From positions 124,001-188,000 of the forward strand of contig CBDCQE010000003.1 of the NCBI GenBank assembly GCA_965220505.1: DNA of 64,000 nt, read 5' to 3'. Positions 26,417-34,359 of this stretch are shown here, piece by piece. The translations under genes were made by a program, and so were the position numbers. Positions within the stretch are counted from its first letter, which is position 1. The number at the start of each line of letters is the position of its first letter. Source of the DNA: Bin87 sp965220505. GTDB taxonomy: Bacteria; Chloroflexota; Dehalococcoidia; Lucifugimonadales; UBA3495. The notes under the pieces were generated by a model that was not told where the DNA came from, did no database searches, and saw nothing but the letters and a program-made list of their open reading frames with translations.

Positions 26417-27835
26417 ATGGCAAACCGCGATGATGTTGAACTTATCGGCCACCTGATGCGCCGCGCCGGCTTCGGCGCCACTCGCCAGCAGTTGGAGTCG
26501 TATGCCACCCAGGGCTACGAAGCCACCGTGGACCGGCTCCTGGATCATAGCAGCGAGCAGCGCATGGGCGACGACCTGATCCGCCGCTTCCACCCCGAAC
26601 TGTCCGGCATGATGGGCACGCTGGGCTCCGGCGAGAACTGGCTTTACCGAATGGCCACCACCAGCACGCCCCTGCGCGAGAAGGTCGCCCTGTTCTGGCA
26701 CGGCATCTTCGCCACCGGCTACCCCAAGGTGATCCACGGCAAGGCTCTCTCCGACCAGGTGCGCATGTTCCGGTACCGGGGCATGGGCAGCTTCCGCGAC
26801 CTGCTGGTGGAGCTGTCCCGGGATCCGGCCATGATCGTCTGGCTGGACAACCAGGACAACCACAAGGACGCCATCAACGAGAACTACGGCCGCGAGTTGC
26901 TGGAACTCTTCTCCATGGGCGTCGGCAACTATACCGAGCAGGACGTCCAGGAGTGCGCCCGCGCCTTCACCGGCTGGACCCTGGGCAACCGCGAGTACAT
27001 GGAACTGCGCTCCATGCGCGACTCCGACTGGCCCTACGGCCGCATCTCCTGGCACTTCGAGTTCCAGGAGGAAGACCACGACTTCGGCGAGAAGGAGTTC
27101 CTGGGCCAGCGCGGGCAGTTCAATGGCGACGATATCGTCGACATCATCTGCCAGCAGGAAGCCACCGCCCGGTTCATCGCCCGCCACATGTACAGCTTCT
27201 TCGTGGCTGACGAGCCGCCGGTGCCGGAATGGCCCTACACCGAGCCCCAGGATCCCGAGGCCATCGACCTGCTGGTCAAGGCCTATTTCGACAGCGGCTA
27301 CAACATTGCCGCCATGCTGCGGGTGTTGTTCAACGCCGAATTCTTCAAGGACGAGGCCATCTGGTACCGCAAGGTGAAGAGCCCCGTCGAACTGGTGGCC
27401 GGCGTGCTGCGCCTCACCGGCGAGTTTGACCGGCCCCGCAAGGAGATCCTGGACCGCTACCAGCAGGCGGTGTTCATGGGCCAGTTCCTGAACAACCCGC
27501 CCAGCGTGGAGGGCTGGCACCAGGGCATCGACTGGATCGACACCGGCTCCCTGGTGGAGCGGATCAACTTCGCCTCCCAGCAGCTTGGCGACACCGCCAA
27601 GCCCGGCGTCAGCGCCATGGTCGAGCGCATCGCCGAGACCCCGTCGGCCGTATCGCCGGAAATGCTGGTGGACGCATGCCTCGACCAGGTGGGCGCGATC
27701 CAGGTGTCCGAGGAGACCCGCCGCGAGTTGGTCGATTTCGCCTCCGTGGTAGGCTCGCCCGACGACGCTGGCCACGGCCGCGTCGCTGAAGTGCTGCAGA
27801 TGGTGGCCTCGACCCACGAGTTCCAGCGGGCTTAA
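26417..27835 (+). CDS. DUF1800 family protein
   Basis: A 472-residue DUF1800 protein starting after GAGGAGGCAATTT. Family hallmarks are LMRRAGFGATRQQLESY at the N-terminus, FWHGIFATG, the NENYGRELLELFSMGVGNYTEQDVQECARAFTGW block near residues 155-190, and LNNPPSVEGWHQG near 355. DUF1800 proteins are usually exported and paired with DUF1501; this one has no signal peptide. Function unknown. A link to the upstream GMC enzyme is suggested by the 12-base spacing. Confidence 0.9.
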   Translation: MANRDDVELIGHLMRRAGFGATRQQLESYATQGYEATVDRLLDHSSEQRMGDDLIRRFHPELSGMMGTLGSGENWLYRMATTSTPLREKVALFWHGIFATGYPKVIHGKALSDQVRMFRYRGMGSFRDLLVELSRDPAMIVWLDNQDNHKDAINENYGRELLELFSMGVGNYTEQDVQECARAFTGWTLGNREYMELRSMRDSDWPYGRISWHFEFQEEDHDFGEKEFLGQRGQFNGDDIVDIICQQEATARFIARHMYSFFVADEPPVPEWPYTEPQDPEAIDLLVKAYFDSGYNIAAMLRVLFNAEFFKDEAIWYRKVKSPVELVAGVLRLTGEFDRPRKEILDRYQQAVFMGQFLNNPPSVEGWHQGIDWIDTGSLVERINFASQQLGDTAKPGVSAMVERIAETPSAVSPEMLVDACLDQVGAIQVSEETRRELVDFASVVGSPDDAGHGRVAEVLQMVASTHEFQRA

Positions 27836-27857
27836 CAGCCGAGGAGTGTTAACAATG

Positions 27858-27956
27858 CCGTCATTCCGGCGAAAGCCGGAATCCAGATGGTACAAATAAG
27901 ACCAACGTTCTGCTGGCAGTGATTTTCCTGGGTTCCTGCTTTCGCAGGAACGACGG
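27858..27956. repeat. REP-like double hairpin
   Basis: Two 29-base arms in inverted orientation (27858-27886 and 27928-27956) around a 41-base spacer. Each arm is itself a hairpin with an 8-base stem closed by a GAAA loop (TTTC on the plus strand of the right arm). The arms differ at four positions that form two paired, compensatory changes. It lies between the DUF1800 and NHL genes and may act as a terminator or mRNA stabiliser, or be a REP/MITE-type mobile unit. Confidence 0.7.
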
Positions 27957-27999
27957 GGTGATTACCAAACTGTCAACACATCCCCACGGTGAAAAGACC

Positions 28000-29037
28000 A
28001 TGACCTCAGTACAAGACATACCGGAGATCAAGCTCCTCGAATACCGCATGACCCTGGGTATGACTACGATGGAGGGGCGCGGGTTCTACTATCCGATGGA
28101 CACCGCCATCGCCGACGACGGGCGGATGTACGTCGCCAACCGCTCGCTGGAAAACGTTACCCGTGGTGTCCGCGTGACCATGTGCGACATCGACAGCGAG
28201 TACTACGGTACGTTCGCGGCCTACGGCCAGTCCCCCGGCCAGTTCATCTGGCCCTCCGCCTGTACCCTGGACAGCCGGGGGCGCGTGTACGTCAGCGACG
28301 AGGCCACGCACCGAATATCGGTGTTCGACCGGGAGGGCGCGCTTCTGTCCGTCTGGGGTGAGCATGGTTCGGATGAAGGTCAACTGGACACCCCGTCCGG
28401 CCTCGCTTTCGACGCCGATGACAACCTGTACGTCGCCGACACCTACAACAACCGGGTCCAGAAGTTCACCGCCGACGGACGGTTCCTGCTGGCCTTCGGG
28501 GGAGAAGGTAACAGACCCAGCCGGCTGAGCCTACCCTGGGGTATCACGGTGGGCGCAGATGGATGCGTGTACGTGGCCGACTGGGGCAACGACCGCGTCC
28601 AGAAATTCTCTGCGGACGGCGAGTACCTGGCGTCCTTTGGCGCATCGGGCCGCGGTGATGGCGAGTTCCACCGGCCTTCGGGCGTGGCGGTAGACGGCGC
28701 CGGTTACATCTACGTGGCCGACTGGGGCAACGAACGGGTGCAGATACTGGACTCCGACGGCGGTTTCGTCCAGAAGCTGCGCGGCGATGCCACCCTGTCC
28801 GCCTGGGCCGCCAACTTCCTGACCATTAACGTGGAGGAAGGGGAGGCCCGCTCCCGTGCCAACCTGGAACCCGAGATCGAGTACTTCGTGGATGACCCCC
28901 ACGAGGAATCGTCCCACATCGAAAAGTATTTCTGGTCCCCCGTGTCGGTCAAGCTCGACCGCGACGGGAACCTGTACGTAACCGAAAGCAACCGGCACCG
29001 CATTCAGGTGTACCGGCCCGCCCACGCGTCCGCTTAG
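28000..29037 (+). CDS. NHL-repeat beta-propeller protein
   Basis: A 345-residue protein starting at the ATG at 28000. At least five NHL repeats are visible, for example PSGLAFDADDNLYVADTYNN and PWGITVGADGCVYVADWGND, each ending in RVQKF-type strands, so a six-bladed propeller is likely. An insertion of about 50 acidic residues precedes the last blade (PVSVKLDRDGNLYVTES). NHL propellers bind proteins, RNA or small ligands, and some are lyases. No signal peptide. It sits between the DUF1800 and DUF1501 genes and is probably a functional partner. Confidence 0.88.
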   Translation: MTSVQDIPEIKLLEYRMTLGMTTMEGRGFYYPMDTAIADDGRMYVANRSLENVTRGVRVTMCDIDSEYYGTFAAYGQSPGQFIWPSACTLDSRGRVYVSDEATHRISVFDREGALLSVWGEHGSDEGQLDTPSGLAFDADDNLYVADTYNNRVQKFTADGRFLLAFGGEGNRPSRLSLPWGITVGADGCVYVADWGNDRVQKFSADGEYLASFGASGRGDGEFHRPSGVAVDGAGYIYVADWGNERVQILDSDGGFVQKLRGDATLSAWAANFLTINVEEGEARSRANLEPEIEYFVDDPHEESSHIEKYFWSPVSVKLDRDGNLYVTESNRHRIQVYRPAHASA

Positions 29038-29065
29038 TCATTGCGAGCGTAGCGCGGCAATCCCT
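29037..29065. repeat. Solo copy of a dispersed GTCATTGCGAG repeat
   Basis: GTCATTGCGAGCGTAGCGCG followed by GCAATCCC, a single arm of the repeat that occurs as a full inverted pair at 60929-61040. Its first base is the last base of the NHL gene's TAG stop. Confidence 0.6.
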
Positions 29066-29110
29066 ACCAGCAGAAAGAGCCCCCAGCAGACCGAACAGGA
29101 GGATAGCTCG

Positions 29111-30238
29111 ATGACTTCCACCAAGAAGGAAAGGTCGGTAGTGGTGATAGAGCTTCAGGGTGGCAACGACGCCCTGAATACCGTCATCCCCTACAACAAT
29201 CCGCTCTACTACGACTTCCGCAACAACGTCGGCATCCCCGAGGGCGAGGTGCTGCACTTGGACGGCGAGGTCGGATTCAACCCCAACCTGGCGCCCGCCA
29301 AGCACCTGTGGGACCGGGGGAACTTCGCCATCATCAACGGCATCGGCTACCCGAACCCCAACCGGTCGCACTTCCGCTCCCGGGACGTTTGGTACACCGC
29401 CGAGTCTGAAAAGATCGGCGCCGAGGGCTGGCTGGCCGCCGCCATCCGCGACCTGGACGCTCGGGGCGAGAACGTCCTCACTGGCGTGAACTTCGGCCGC
29501 GGCCTCCCCCGCGCCATGGTCTGCAAGGGTGTTCCCGTGGCGTCGGTGTCCAACCTGGAGACCTACGGCCTGATGCCCGACATCCAGGACGAGAAGTCCC
29601 GCCAGTATGCCCTGGAGGCTTTCAGCCGCATCTACGGCCCCACCGAGAGCAAGGACGTCGTCGCCCAGGTGCTTTCCGAGACCGGCTCCAACGCCCTCAA
29701 GGGCGCCGACCGCCTCCGCAGCGCGCCCGAGGTGTACTCCTCCACCGTCGAATACGCCGACACGCCCATCAGCCAGTCGCTGCGCAACATGGCGCAGGTG
29801 ATGTCCGCCGATCTGGGCACCCGCATCTTCTACACCCAGCACGGCAGCTTCGACACCCACAGCAACGAGCTGCCCGCCCACGCCAAGCTATGGACCGACG
29901 TGTCCACCGCCATCGCCGACTTCACCAGCGACCTCGACGAGCACGGGATGCTGGACGACACGCTGATCCTGGTGTTCTCCGAGTTCGGCCGGCGCATCAA
30001 GGACAACGGCACCGGCACCGACCACGGTTCCGGCGGCGTGGCTTTCGTCATCGGCGGCTCGGTCAACGGCGGCCTCTACGGCGAATACCCGTCCCTCCGC
30101 CCCGAGGACCATTCCGAAGGCGACCTCCACTTCACCAACGACTTCCGCTCCACCTACGCCACCATCCTCAACCGCTGGCTGGAACTGGACCCCATCCCCA
30201 TCGTCCACGGCGACTACGAGCAGTTCGCGTTCCTGTAG
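29111..30238 (+). CDS. DUF1501 family protein
   Basis: A 375-residue DUF1501 protein (alkaline-phosphatase/sulfatase-like fold) starting after AGGAGGATAGCTCG. Landmarks are VVIELQGGNDALNTVIPY, NPNRSHFRSRDVW, QHGSFDTHSNE near residue 240 and VFSEFGRRIKDNGTGTDHGSGG near 290-311, whose Asp/His residues would form the metal site. Most relatives carry a Tat signal; this one has none, matching its signal-less DUF1800 partner. Function unknown. Confidence 0.9.
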   Translation: MTSTKKERSVVVIELQGGNDALNTVIPYNNPLYYDFRNNVGIPEGEVLHLDGEVGFNPNLAPAKHLWDRGNFAIINGIGYPNPNRSHFRSRDVWYTAESEKIGAEGWLAAAIRDLDARGENVLTGVNFGRGLPRAMVCKGVPVASVSNLETYGLMPDIQDEKSRQYALEAFSRIYGPTESKDVVAQVLSETGSNALKGADRLRSAPEVYSSTVEYADTPISQSLRNMAQVMSADLGTRIFYTQHGSFDTHSNELPAHAKLWTDVSTAIADFTSDLDEHGMLDDTLILVFSEFGRRIKDNGTGTDHGSGGVAFVIGGSVNGGLYGEYPSLRPEDHSEGDLHFTNDFRSTYATILNRWLELDPIPIVHGDYEQFAFL

Positions 30239-30265
30239 GCCGTTCGGGGACACACGACGGATTTG

Positions 30266-30291
30266 TGGGGGCGGATGATCATCCGCCCCCA
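30266..30291. terminator. Perfect GGGGGCGGATGATCATCCGC-type palindrome
   Basis: A perfect inverted repeat just after the DUF1501 stop (11-base arms and no real loop). Related G/C-clamped palindromes recur at 32550-32571 and 50872-50893. Likely a dispersed hairpin used as a terminator. Confidence 0.55.
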
Positions 30292-30341
30292 TTACCTGTC
30301 TGCATCAGGCTTTCATGGGAACTGCAAAAACGAACTTATGT

Positions 30342-30370
30342 TTGCGTTTTGAGCAATTTTGATGTATACA
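30342..30370 (+). promoter_or_regulatory. Candidate promoter for the 30433 gene
   Basis: TTGCGT and TATACA with a 17-base spacer lie in an AT-rich stretch about 60 bases before the ATG at 30433. Moderate match to sigma-70 consensus. Confidence 0.35.
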
Positions 30371-30432
30371 ATGACCGCCACTCGCATTCAGCAGACAGCC
30401 CGCTAGTGAATCACTCTAGGAGACCCAGCGCC

Positions 30433-30741
30433 ATGCTACCTGGAACACCGTTCGTCCAACCTTCCTACGAAGGTCCCGGCTACGTCAAAATCAAGCTGGA
30501 GCCCGGGGAAGTCAGAGAAATTCCCCACATGCACGATGTGGTGCTCGTGAAAACCATCAACGGCGTCACGTTCGAAGCTTTGGTCCCTTCCCATACCCTA
30601 GGCGAAAACAACAGCTGGGTGCCTGCCCAGTTTGCAGGGAGAATATCCGGCAAGGCCGTTTTCTATCTACCCACAGCCAATGAGGGCAGACCGACTTGGC
30701 GCGTACCAGAAGAAGCCGTACAGCAGATTCTGGTGGCATAA
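30433..30741 (+). CDS. Small hypothetical protein upstream of dCTP deaminase
   Basis: A 102-residue protein with a GAGACCCAGCGCC leader before the ATG. It is rich in beta strands (YVKIKLEPGEVREIP, VVLVKTINGVTFEALVP, GKAVFYLP) and ends in a short helix. No family recognised, no signal or membrane segment. It precedes the dCTP-deaminase-like gene by 49 bases in the same direction, and base composition is similar, so they may form a pair. Confidence 0.6.
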   Translation: MLPGTPFVQPSYEGPGYVKIKLEPGEVREIPHMHDVVLVKTINGVTFEALVPSHTLGENNSWVPAQFAGRISGKAVFYLPTANEGRPTWRVPEEAVQQILVA

Positions 30742-30790
30742 ACCAAACTAGCCAACATGTCCTGTCGCTGTCATCTGAGGGCGAATCCCA

Positions 30791-31339
30791 ATGCTTCTGT
30801 CAGACGGAGAACTAAAGCTCGCCATCGCCAGAGGGGAGTTGATTATTGACCCGCCTCTGGCAGACGACAGCGATCAATTTAAAGCTGCTTCGATCGACCT
30901 GAGATTGGGTAGATCCATCTGGACACAAAGGGAGCCTGAGGATGGGGACCCCAATAGCGGCGCGATCAACGATCTCAGCGAAGTGGGTTTCCACCAATAC
31001 ATGGCGAACTACACTCAGCAAACCGACATTGTGACGACTGGCGGATTTCTTCTCCAGCCGGGGGATTTCATAATCACCGAAACTTTTGAGCGAGTGCACT
31101 TGAGCAGGCTACTCTCCGGTAGGGTGGAAGGTAGAAGCAGGCTAGCGCGCATGGGAGTCGGAGTTCACCTCACCGCACCCAAAATCGATCCCGGGTTCGA
31201 TAGCCGGATTACTCTTGAACTGTTTCACCTGGGTAAGCGGCCTGTATTCCTTCAGTACCAGGCGTCAATCTGCACCCTGCTTGTTGAGCGTTTAGGTATG
31301 CCGTCCGGTAGTCCATATGAAGGGATGTTCAACATATGA
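30791..31339 (+). CDS. dcd: dCTP deaminase-family protein
   Basis: A 182-residue trimeric dUTPase-fold protein. Motifs are ASIDLRLG near residue 32, the phosphate-binding EGRSRLARMGVGVHLTAP near 116-133 and IDPGFDSRITLEL near 136-148, whose Glu corresponds to the catalytic Glu of E. coli Dcd. Dcd converts dCTP to dUTP for thymidylate synthesis. The gene lies in more AT-rich DNA next to an unknown small gene rather than with nucleotide genes, so an accessory role is possible. The length is slightly shorter than the 193 residues of E. coli Dcd. Confidence 0.8.
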   Translation: MLLSDGELKLAIARGELIIDPPLADDSDQFKAASIDLRLGRSIWTQREPEDGDPNSGAINDLSEVGFHQYMANYTQQTDIVTTGGFLLQPGDFIITETFERVHLSRLLSGRVEGRSRLARMGVGVHLTAPKIDPGFDSRITLELFHLGKRPVFLQYQASICTLLVERLGMPSGSPYEGMFNI

Positions 31340-31397
31340 GCGAGTTGCATTCGACGGATAGATTCCCCTACCGATTCGCCTTTGTATCGTACTGCGT

Positions 31398-32510
31398 TCA
31401 GCTGCCCCAAACCTCCCTCGCCACCTGCGCCACCAGTTCCAGCTTGCGCCACTGGTCGTCCTCGGTGAGCAGGTTGCCGGCGGCGGTTGAGGCGAACCCG
31501 CATTGCGGGCTGAGGGCCAGCCGTTCCAGCGGCACGTAGCCGCTGGCCTCCTCGATGCGCTCCAGCAGGTAGTCCCGCGACTCCACCGCCGCTTGCTTGC
31601 TGCTGACCAGGCCTAGCACCACCATCTTGTCGTCGGGCATGAAGCGCAGCGGCTCGAAGGTGCCGGCCCGCTCCGTGTCGTACTCCAGCAGGAACCGGTC
31701 CACGGCCAGCGATCCGAACAGCCGCTCGGCGATGGCCTCGTAGCCGCCCTCGGCGTACCACTTGCTCTGGTTGTTGCCCCGGCAGATGTGCATCGCGATG
31801 GTGGTGCCGGGCCTTTGCGCTCCCTCAAGACAGAAGTTGTCGGCGTTCACCGCCTCCTCGAACATCGCGTCCGGGTCCTCCCCCAGCTCCCGCAAATGCT
31901 CCCGCCAGCGCGGATCGACGTAGTAGCTGTAGCGTGGGGCGTCGATCTGGACGTAGTCGACCCCGGCCTCCAGCAGCGCGGCAATCTCTGCTTTGATGAA
32001 CCCGGCGATCTCCCAGAGCAGGTCCGAGCGGGTGGGATAGAACCGGTCGCTGATGCCCGGCTGGTAGGCGATGGCCGGGAACTGGCTGGGGCTGGGCAAC
32101 GTCATCTTGATCGGACCCGGCGCGTGCTCCTGCAGGAACCCCCGCTGGTTCTCGGTCAGGCCTCGCACCTGATGCAGCTTGGCCCCAACGACCTGCCGTG
32201 TCCCCTGCTCGGATGGCTCACCACCCGGTCCCTGCCAGACCCGCACCACCGCCGGACGCTCCGGCATGACAAAGCCATCCACCGCCTCGATCAGGTCGTT
32301 CTGGAACCCGGTACGGCGGAACTCGCCGTCGGTGAACACGGATACGCCGGCGGCTCGCTGCCGTTCCAGCGCTTCCAGGATGGCCCGGTTCTCGACCGCC
32401 CGCAGCTCGTCCGCATCCAAACGGCCCGCCTGATAGGCCGCCCGCGCCTCATGCACCTCCGGCGGGCGCAGCAGGCTCCCCACGTGGTCAGCTCGAAAAA
32501 TGTCCGCCAT
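31398..32510 (-). CDS. MetE-like cobalamin-independent methyltransferase
   Basis: A 370-residue protein of the UROD/MetE superfamily resembling the C-terminal catalytic half of methionine synthase. Landmarks are RADHVGSLLRPPEV at the start, TDGEFRRTGF near residue 61, VDYVQIDAPRYSYYVD near 188, MHICRGNNQSK (zinc-binding His/Cys) and LSPQCGFAS (second Cys). It lacks the N-terminal half of MetE. In Chloroflexota these stand-alone enzymes transfer methyl or alkyl groups between thiols, but the substrate here is unknown. Confidence 0.85.
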   Translation of the reverse strand: MADIFRADHVGSLLRPPEVHEARAAYQAGRLDADELRAVENRAILEALERQRAAGVSVFTDGEFRRTGFQNDLIEAVDGFVMPERPAVVRVWQGPGGEPSEQGTRQVVGAKLHQVRGLTENQRGFLQEHAPGPIKMTLPSPSQFPAIAYQPGISDRFYPTRSDLLWEIAGFIKAEIAALLEAGVDYVQIDAPRYSYYVDPRWREHLRELGEDPDAMFEEAVNADNFCLEGAQRPGTTIAMHICRGNNQSKWYAEGGYEAIAERLFGSLAVDRFLLEYDTERAGTFEPLRFMPDDKMVVLGLVSSKQAAVESRDYLLERIEEASGYVPLERLALSPQCGFASTAAGNLLTEDDQWRKLELVAQVAREVWGS

Positions 32511-32549
32511 TGGTTCCCTCCCCCAATGCGACGGGAGCCTGCGTTGTTA

Positions 32550-32571
32550 GGGGCGAATGATCACTCGCCCC
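32550..32571. repeat. GGGGCGAATGATCACTCGCC-type palindrome
   Basis: A near-perfect 22-base palindrome between the nitroreductase stop and the MetE-like start. Same family as the elements at 30266 and 50872. Because both flanking genes read leftward, it may terminate the nitroreductase operon. Confidence 0.55.
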
Positions 32572-32603
32572 GGCCCGTCGCAGGCGTCAATGCGTCAACC
32601 GAT

Positions 32604-33245
32604 TTAATCTGCGATGTAGGTCTCCCCCCACTTGTCCAGGTAAACCACGTCGGACAGGGGCCCGCGGCGCACCGGCCCGAAGTTGCCCATGGGGTAGCCG
32701 ATGGGCAGGATGGCGTAGGAGTGCACTCCCGGCGGCAGGCCCAGGATCTCCTCAACTTCTTTCTCGTGGCGCAGGTGCCGACTGGTGAGCGTCGAGCCGA
32801 GGCCCAACGCGCGGGCGGCTAGCAGCATGTTCTGCACCGCCGGGTAGATGGACGCGCCGGCCGAACGCGTCGGTGTCTCCGCGCCGTCATCCTGGCAGGC
32901 CACGATCCACACCGGAGCCTCGTGGTAGTGCTCGGTCAAGTACTCGACCGCGTCGTGCTGCCGGCGGTACCGGCCCGGGCTGGAGCCGGGAGGCGGCTCG
33001 CTGCCCCGGTAGCGCGGCCCGACCACCTCGTCAAATGCCTTCTGGTACCACTTCTGCACCTGCTCCTTGATGCTGCGGTCCTTGACCACCAGGAACCGCC
33101 AGCGCTGGTTGGCTCCGCCGTTGGCCGCCCACTGCCCGGCCTGCAGGATACGGTGTATCAGCTCGTCGGGCACCGGGTCGGGCTTCAGCCTCCGCATGGC
33201 CCGGGTGGTGCGCATGATGTGAAATAGTTCGGTGGATTCCGTCAT
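32604..33245 (-). CDS. Nitroreductase-family flavoprotein
   Basis: A 213-residue FMN oxidoreductase. The start at 33245 is preceded by GGAGGAG. The N-terminus has RTTRAMRRLKPDPVPDELI with FMN phosphate-binding Arg residues, then QAGQWAANGGANQRWRFLVV, and a C-terminal LGLPPGVHSYAILPIGYP segment. It reduces nitro- or quinone-like compounds with NAD(P)H; the physiological substrate is unknown. The gene starts 4 bases after the enoyl-CoA hydratase stop, so they are co-transcribed. Confidence 0.9.
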   Translation of the reverse strand: MTESTELFHIMRTTRAMRRLKPDPVPDELIHRILQAGQWAANGGANQRWRFLVVKDRSIKEQVQKWYQKAFDEVVGPRYRGSEPPPGSSPGRYRRQHDAVEYLTEHYHEAPVWIVACQDDGAETPTRSAGASIYPAVQNMLLAARALGLGSTLTSRHLRHEKEVEEILGLPPGVHSYAILPIGYPMGNFGPVRRGPLSDVVYLDKWGETYIAD

Positions 33246-33249
33246 TGCA

Positions 33250-34029
33250 TTACTCCTCCGCGTCAAATCGCGGCGCGCGCTTTTCCAGGAAGGCGGTCAT
33301 GGCCTCATGGGGGTACGGCGTGGCGAACCCCAGGGCGAAGGTCTTGATGGTGTACTCCGCCGACTCTGCCTCGCCCAGTTCCAGCCATTTGGTGACGATG
33401 TCCTTCTGCGATGCCAGCACGGGCCGGGCCATACCCAGGAACTCCCGCGCCGTATCCATCGCCGTTTTATGTACCTTGTCGTGGGTCACCACCTCGTCCA
33501 CCAGGCCGATGCGGTGCGCCTCTTTAGCATCTACGATTTCGCCGGTGAGCAGCATCTTGCGTGCCCGGCCGAGGCCCACCGTGGGCGGCAGCAGCGACGC
33601 TTCGATCACCGAGGGCAGGCCAACCCGCACCTCCGGCAGCCCGAAGATGGCGTCCGTCGACGCGATGCGGATGTCGGCGGCCAGCGCCAGCTCCAGCGCG
33701 CCACCCAGGCACGGCCCCTGTATCGCCGCTACCACGGGTACCGGCACGTCCAGCAGGATGCGGGCGGCCCGGTGCAGGCTGCGGATGAACTGCTCCGCCG
33801 TCAGCGGCGTCAGGTCCTTCATCTCGCGCAGGTCTACGCCGGCCGAAAACGCCCGCTTTCCGGCGCCGCGCAGGATGATGGCCCGCACGGTCGGGTCGTT
33901 GCCGCACTCCTCCACCCGCTCCCGCAGTTCACGAAACACCGCCGGCCCCAGCAGGTTCAGGTGGGTGCGGCCGTCGATGGATAGAGTGACAATACCAGCT
34001 TGCGTTTCTGCGGATATGCTAGCGGCCAC
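33250..34029 (-). CDS. Enoyl-CoA hydratase/isomerase family protein
   Basis: A crotonase-fold protein; the GTG start at 34029 follows GAGGGCGAC. About 259 residues. Oxyanion-hole regions are RGAGKRAFSAGVDLREM and GPCLGGALELALAADIRIAS, followed by LPEVRVGLPSVIEASLLP, where a catalytic Glu normally sits. It hydrates or isomerises an enoyl-CoA. Operon order is DUF2283 protein, hydratase, nitroreductase. Confidence 0.9.
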   Translation of the reverse strand: MAASISAETQAGIVTLSIDGRTHLNLLGPAVFRELRERVEECGNDPTVRAIILRGAGKRAFSAGVDLREMKDLTPLTAEQFIRSLHRAARILLDVPVPVVAAIQGPCLGGALELALAADIRIASTDAIFGLPEVRVGLPSVIEASLLPPTVGLGRARKMLLTGEIVDAKEAHRIGLVDEVVTHDKVHKTAMDTAREFLGMARPVLASQKDIVTKWLELGEAESAEYTIKTFALGFATPYPHEAMTAFLEKRAPRFDAEE

Positions 34030-34045
34030 GTCGCCCTCTCGAGAG

Positions 34046-34306
34046 TTAACCACTTGTTCCAACCTTGGAGATGTCGTGCTTCGCCAGGATCGCATCCACG
34101 AAAGGCTTGAGCACCCACTCGGCGCACTCTATGTACAACCCGACCACTTCGCACTCCTTTTCCTGATCATAGAAAACCACCACGTCTTTGGCGACGTTAT
34201 CGCCTTCCCCGAACGGTTTGCCGTTGGTGATGTAGAGCGTTTCCGTATCGGCGTAGTATTTCACCACTGCCTCGTTCTCTTGGTGTTTCACCGTAGATTT
34301 CACCAC
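34046..34306 (-). CDS. DUF2283-like small protein
   Basis: An 86-residue protein. I choose the GTG at 34306 because GGAGG lies 6 bases upstream; an ATG 14 codons earlier (34348) is possible. Sequence such as VVKYYADTETLYITNGKP and VVVFYDQEKECEVVGLYIECA fits DUF2283 (small beta-rich proteins with a 'DxLYI' strand). Function unknown. It lies 16 bases upstream of the enoyl-CoA hydratase gene. Confidence 0.65.
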   Translation of the reverse strand: MVKSTVKHQENEAVVKYYADTETLYITNGKPFGEGDNVAKDVVVFYDQEKECEVVGLYIECAEWVLKPFVDAILAKHDISKVGTSG

Positions 34307-34359
34307 GGCCTGCCTCCGTATCTCTATGAAGGTGTTTCCATCCTTCAATGCCGAGACTA

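Noticed and set aside
24785..27895. A 1036-codon open frame on the minus strand
   Set aside because: It lies exactly opposite the GMC and DUF1800 genes, is rich in His/Val/Gly/Ala as expected of a GC-rich antisense frame, and shows no domain.
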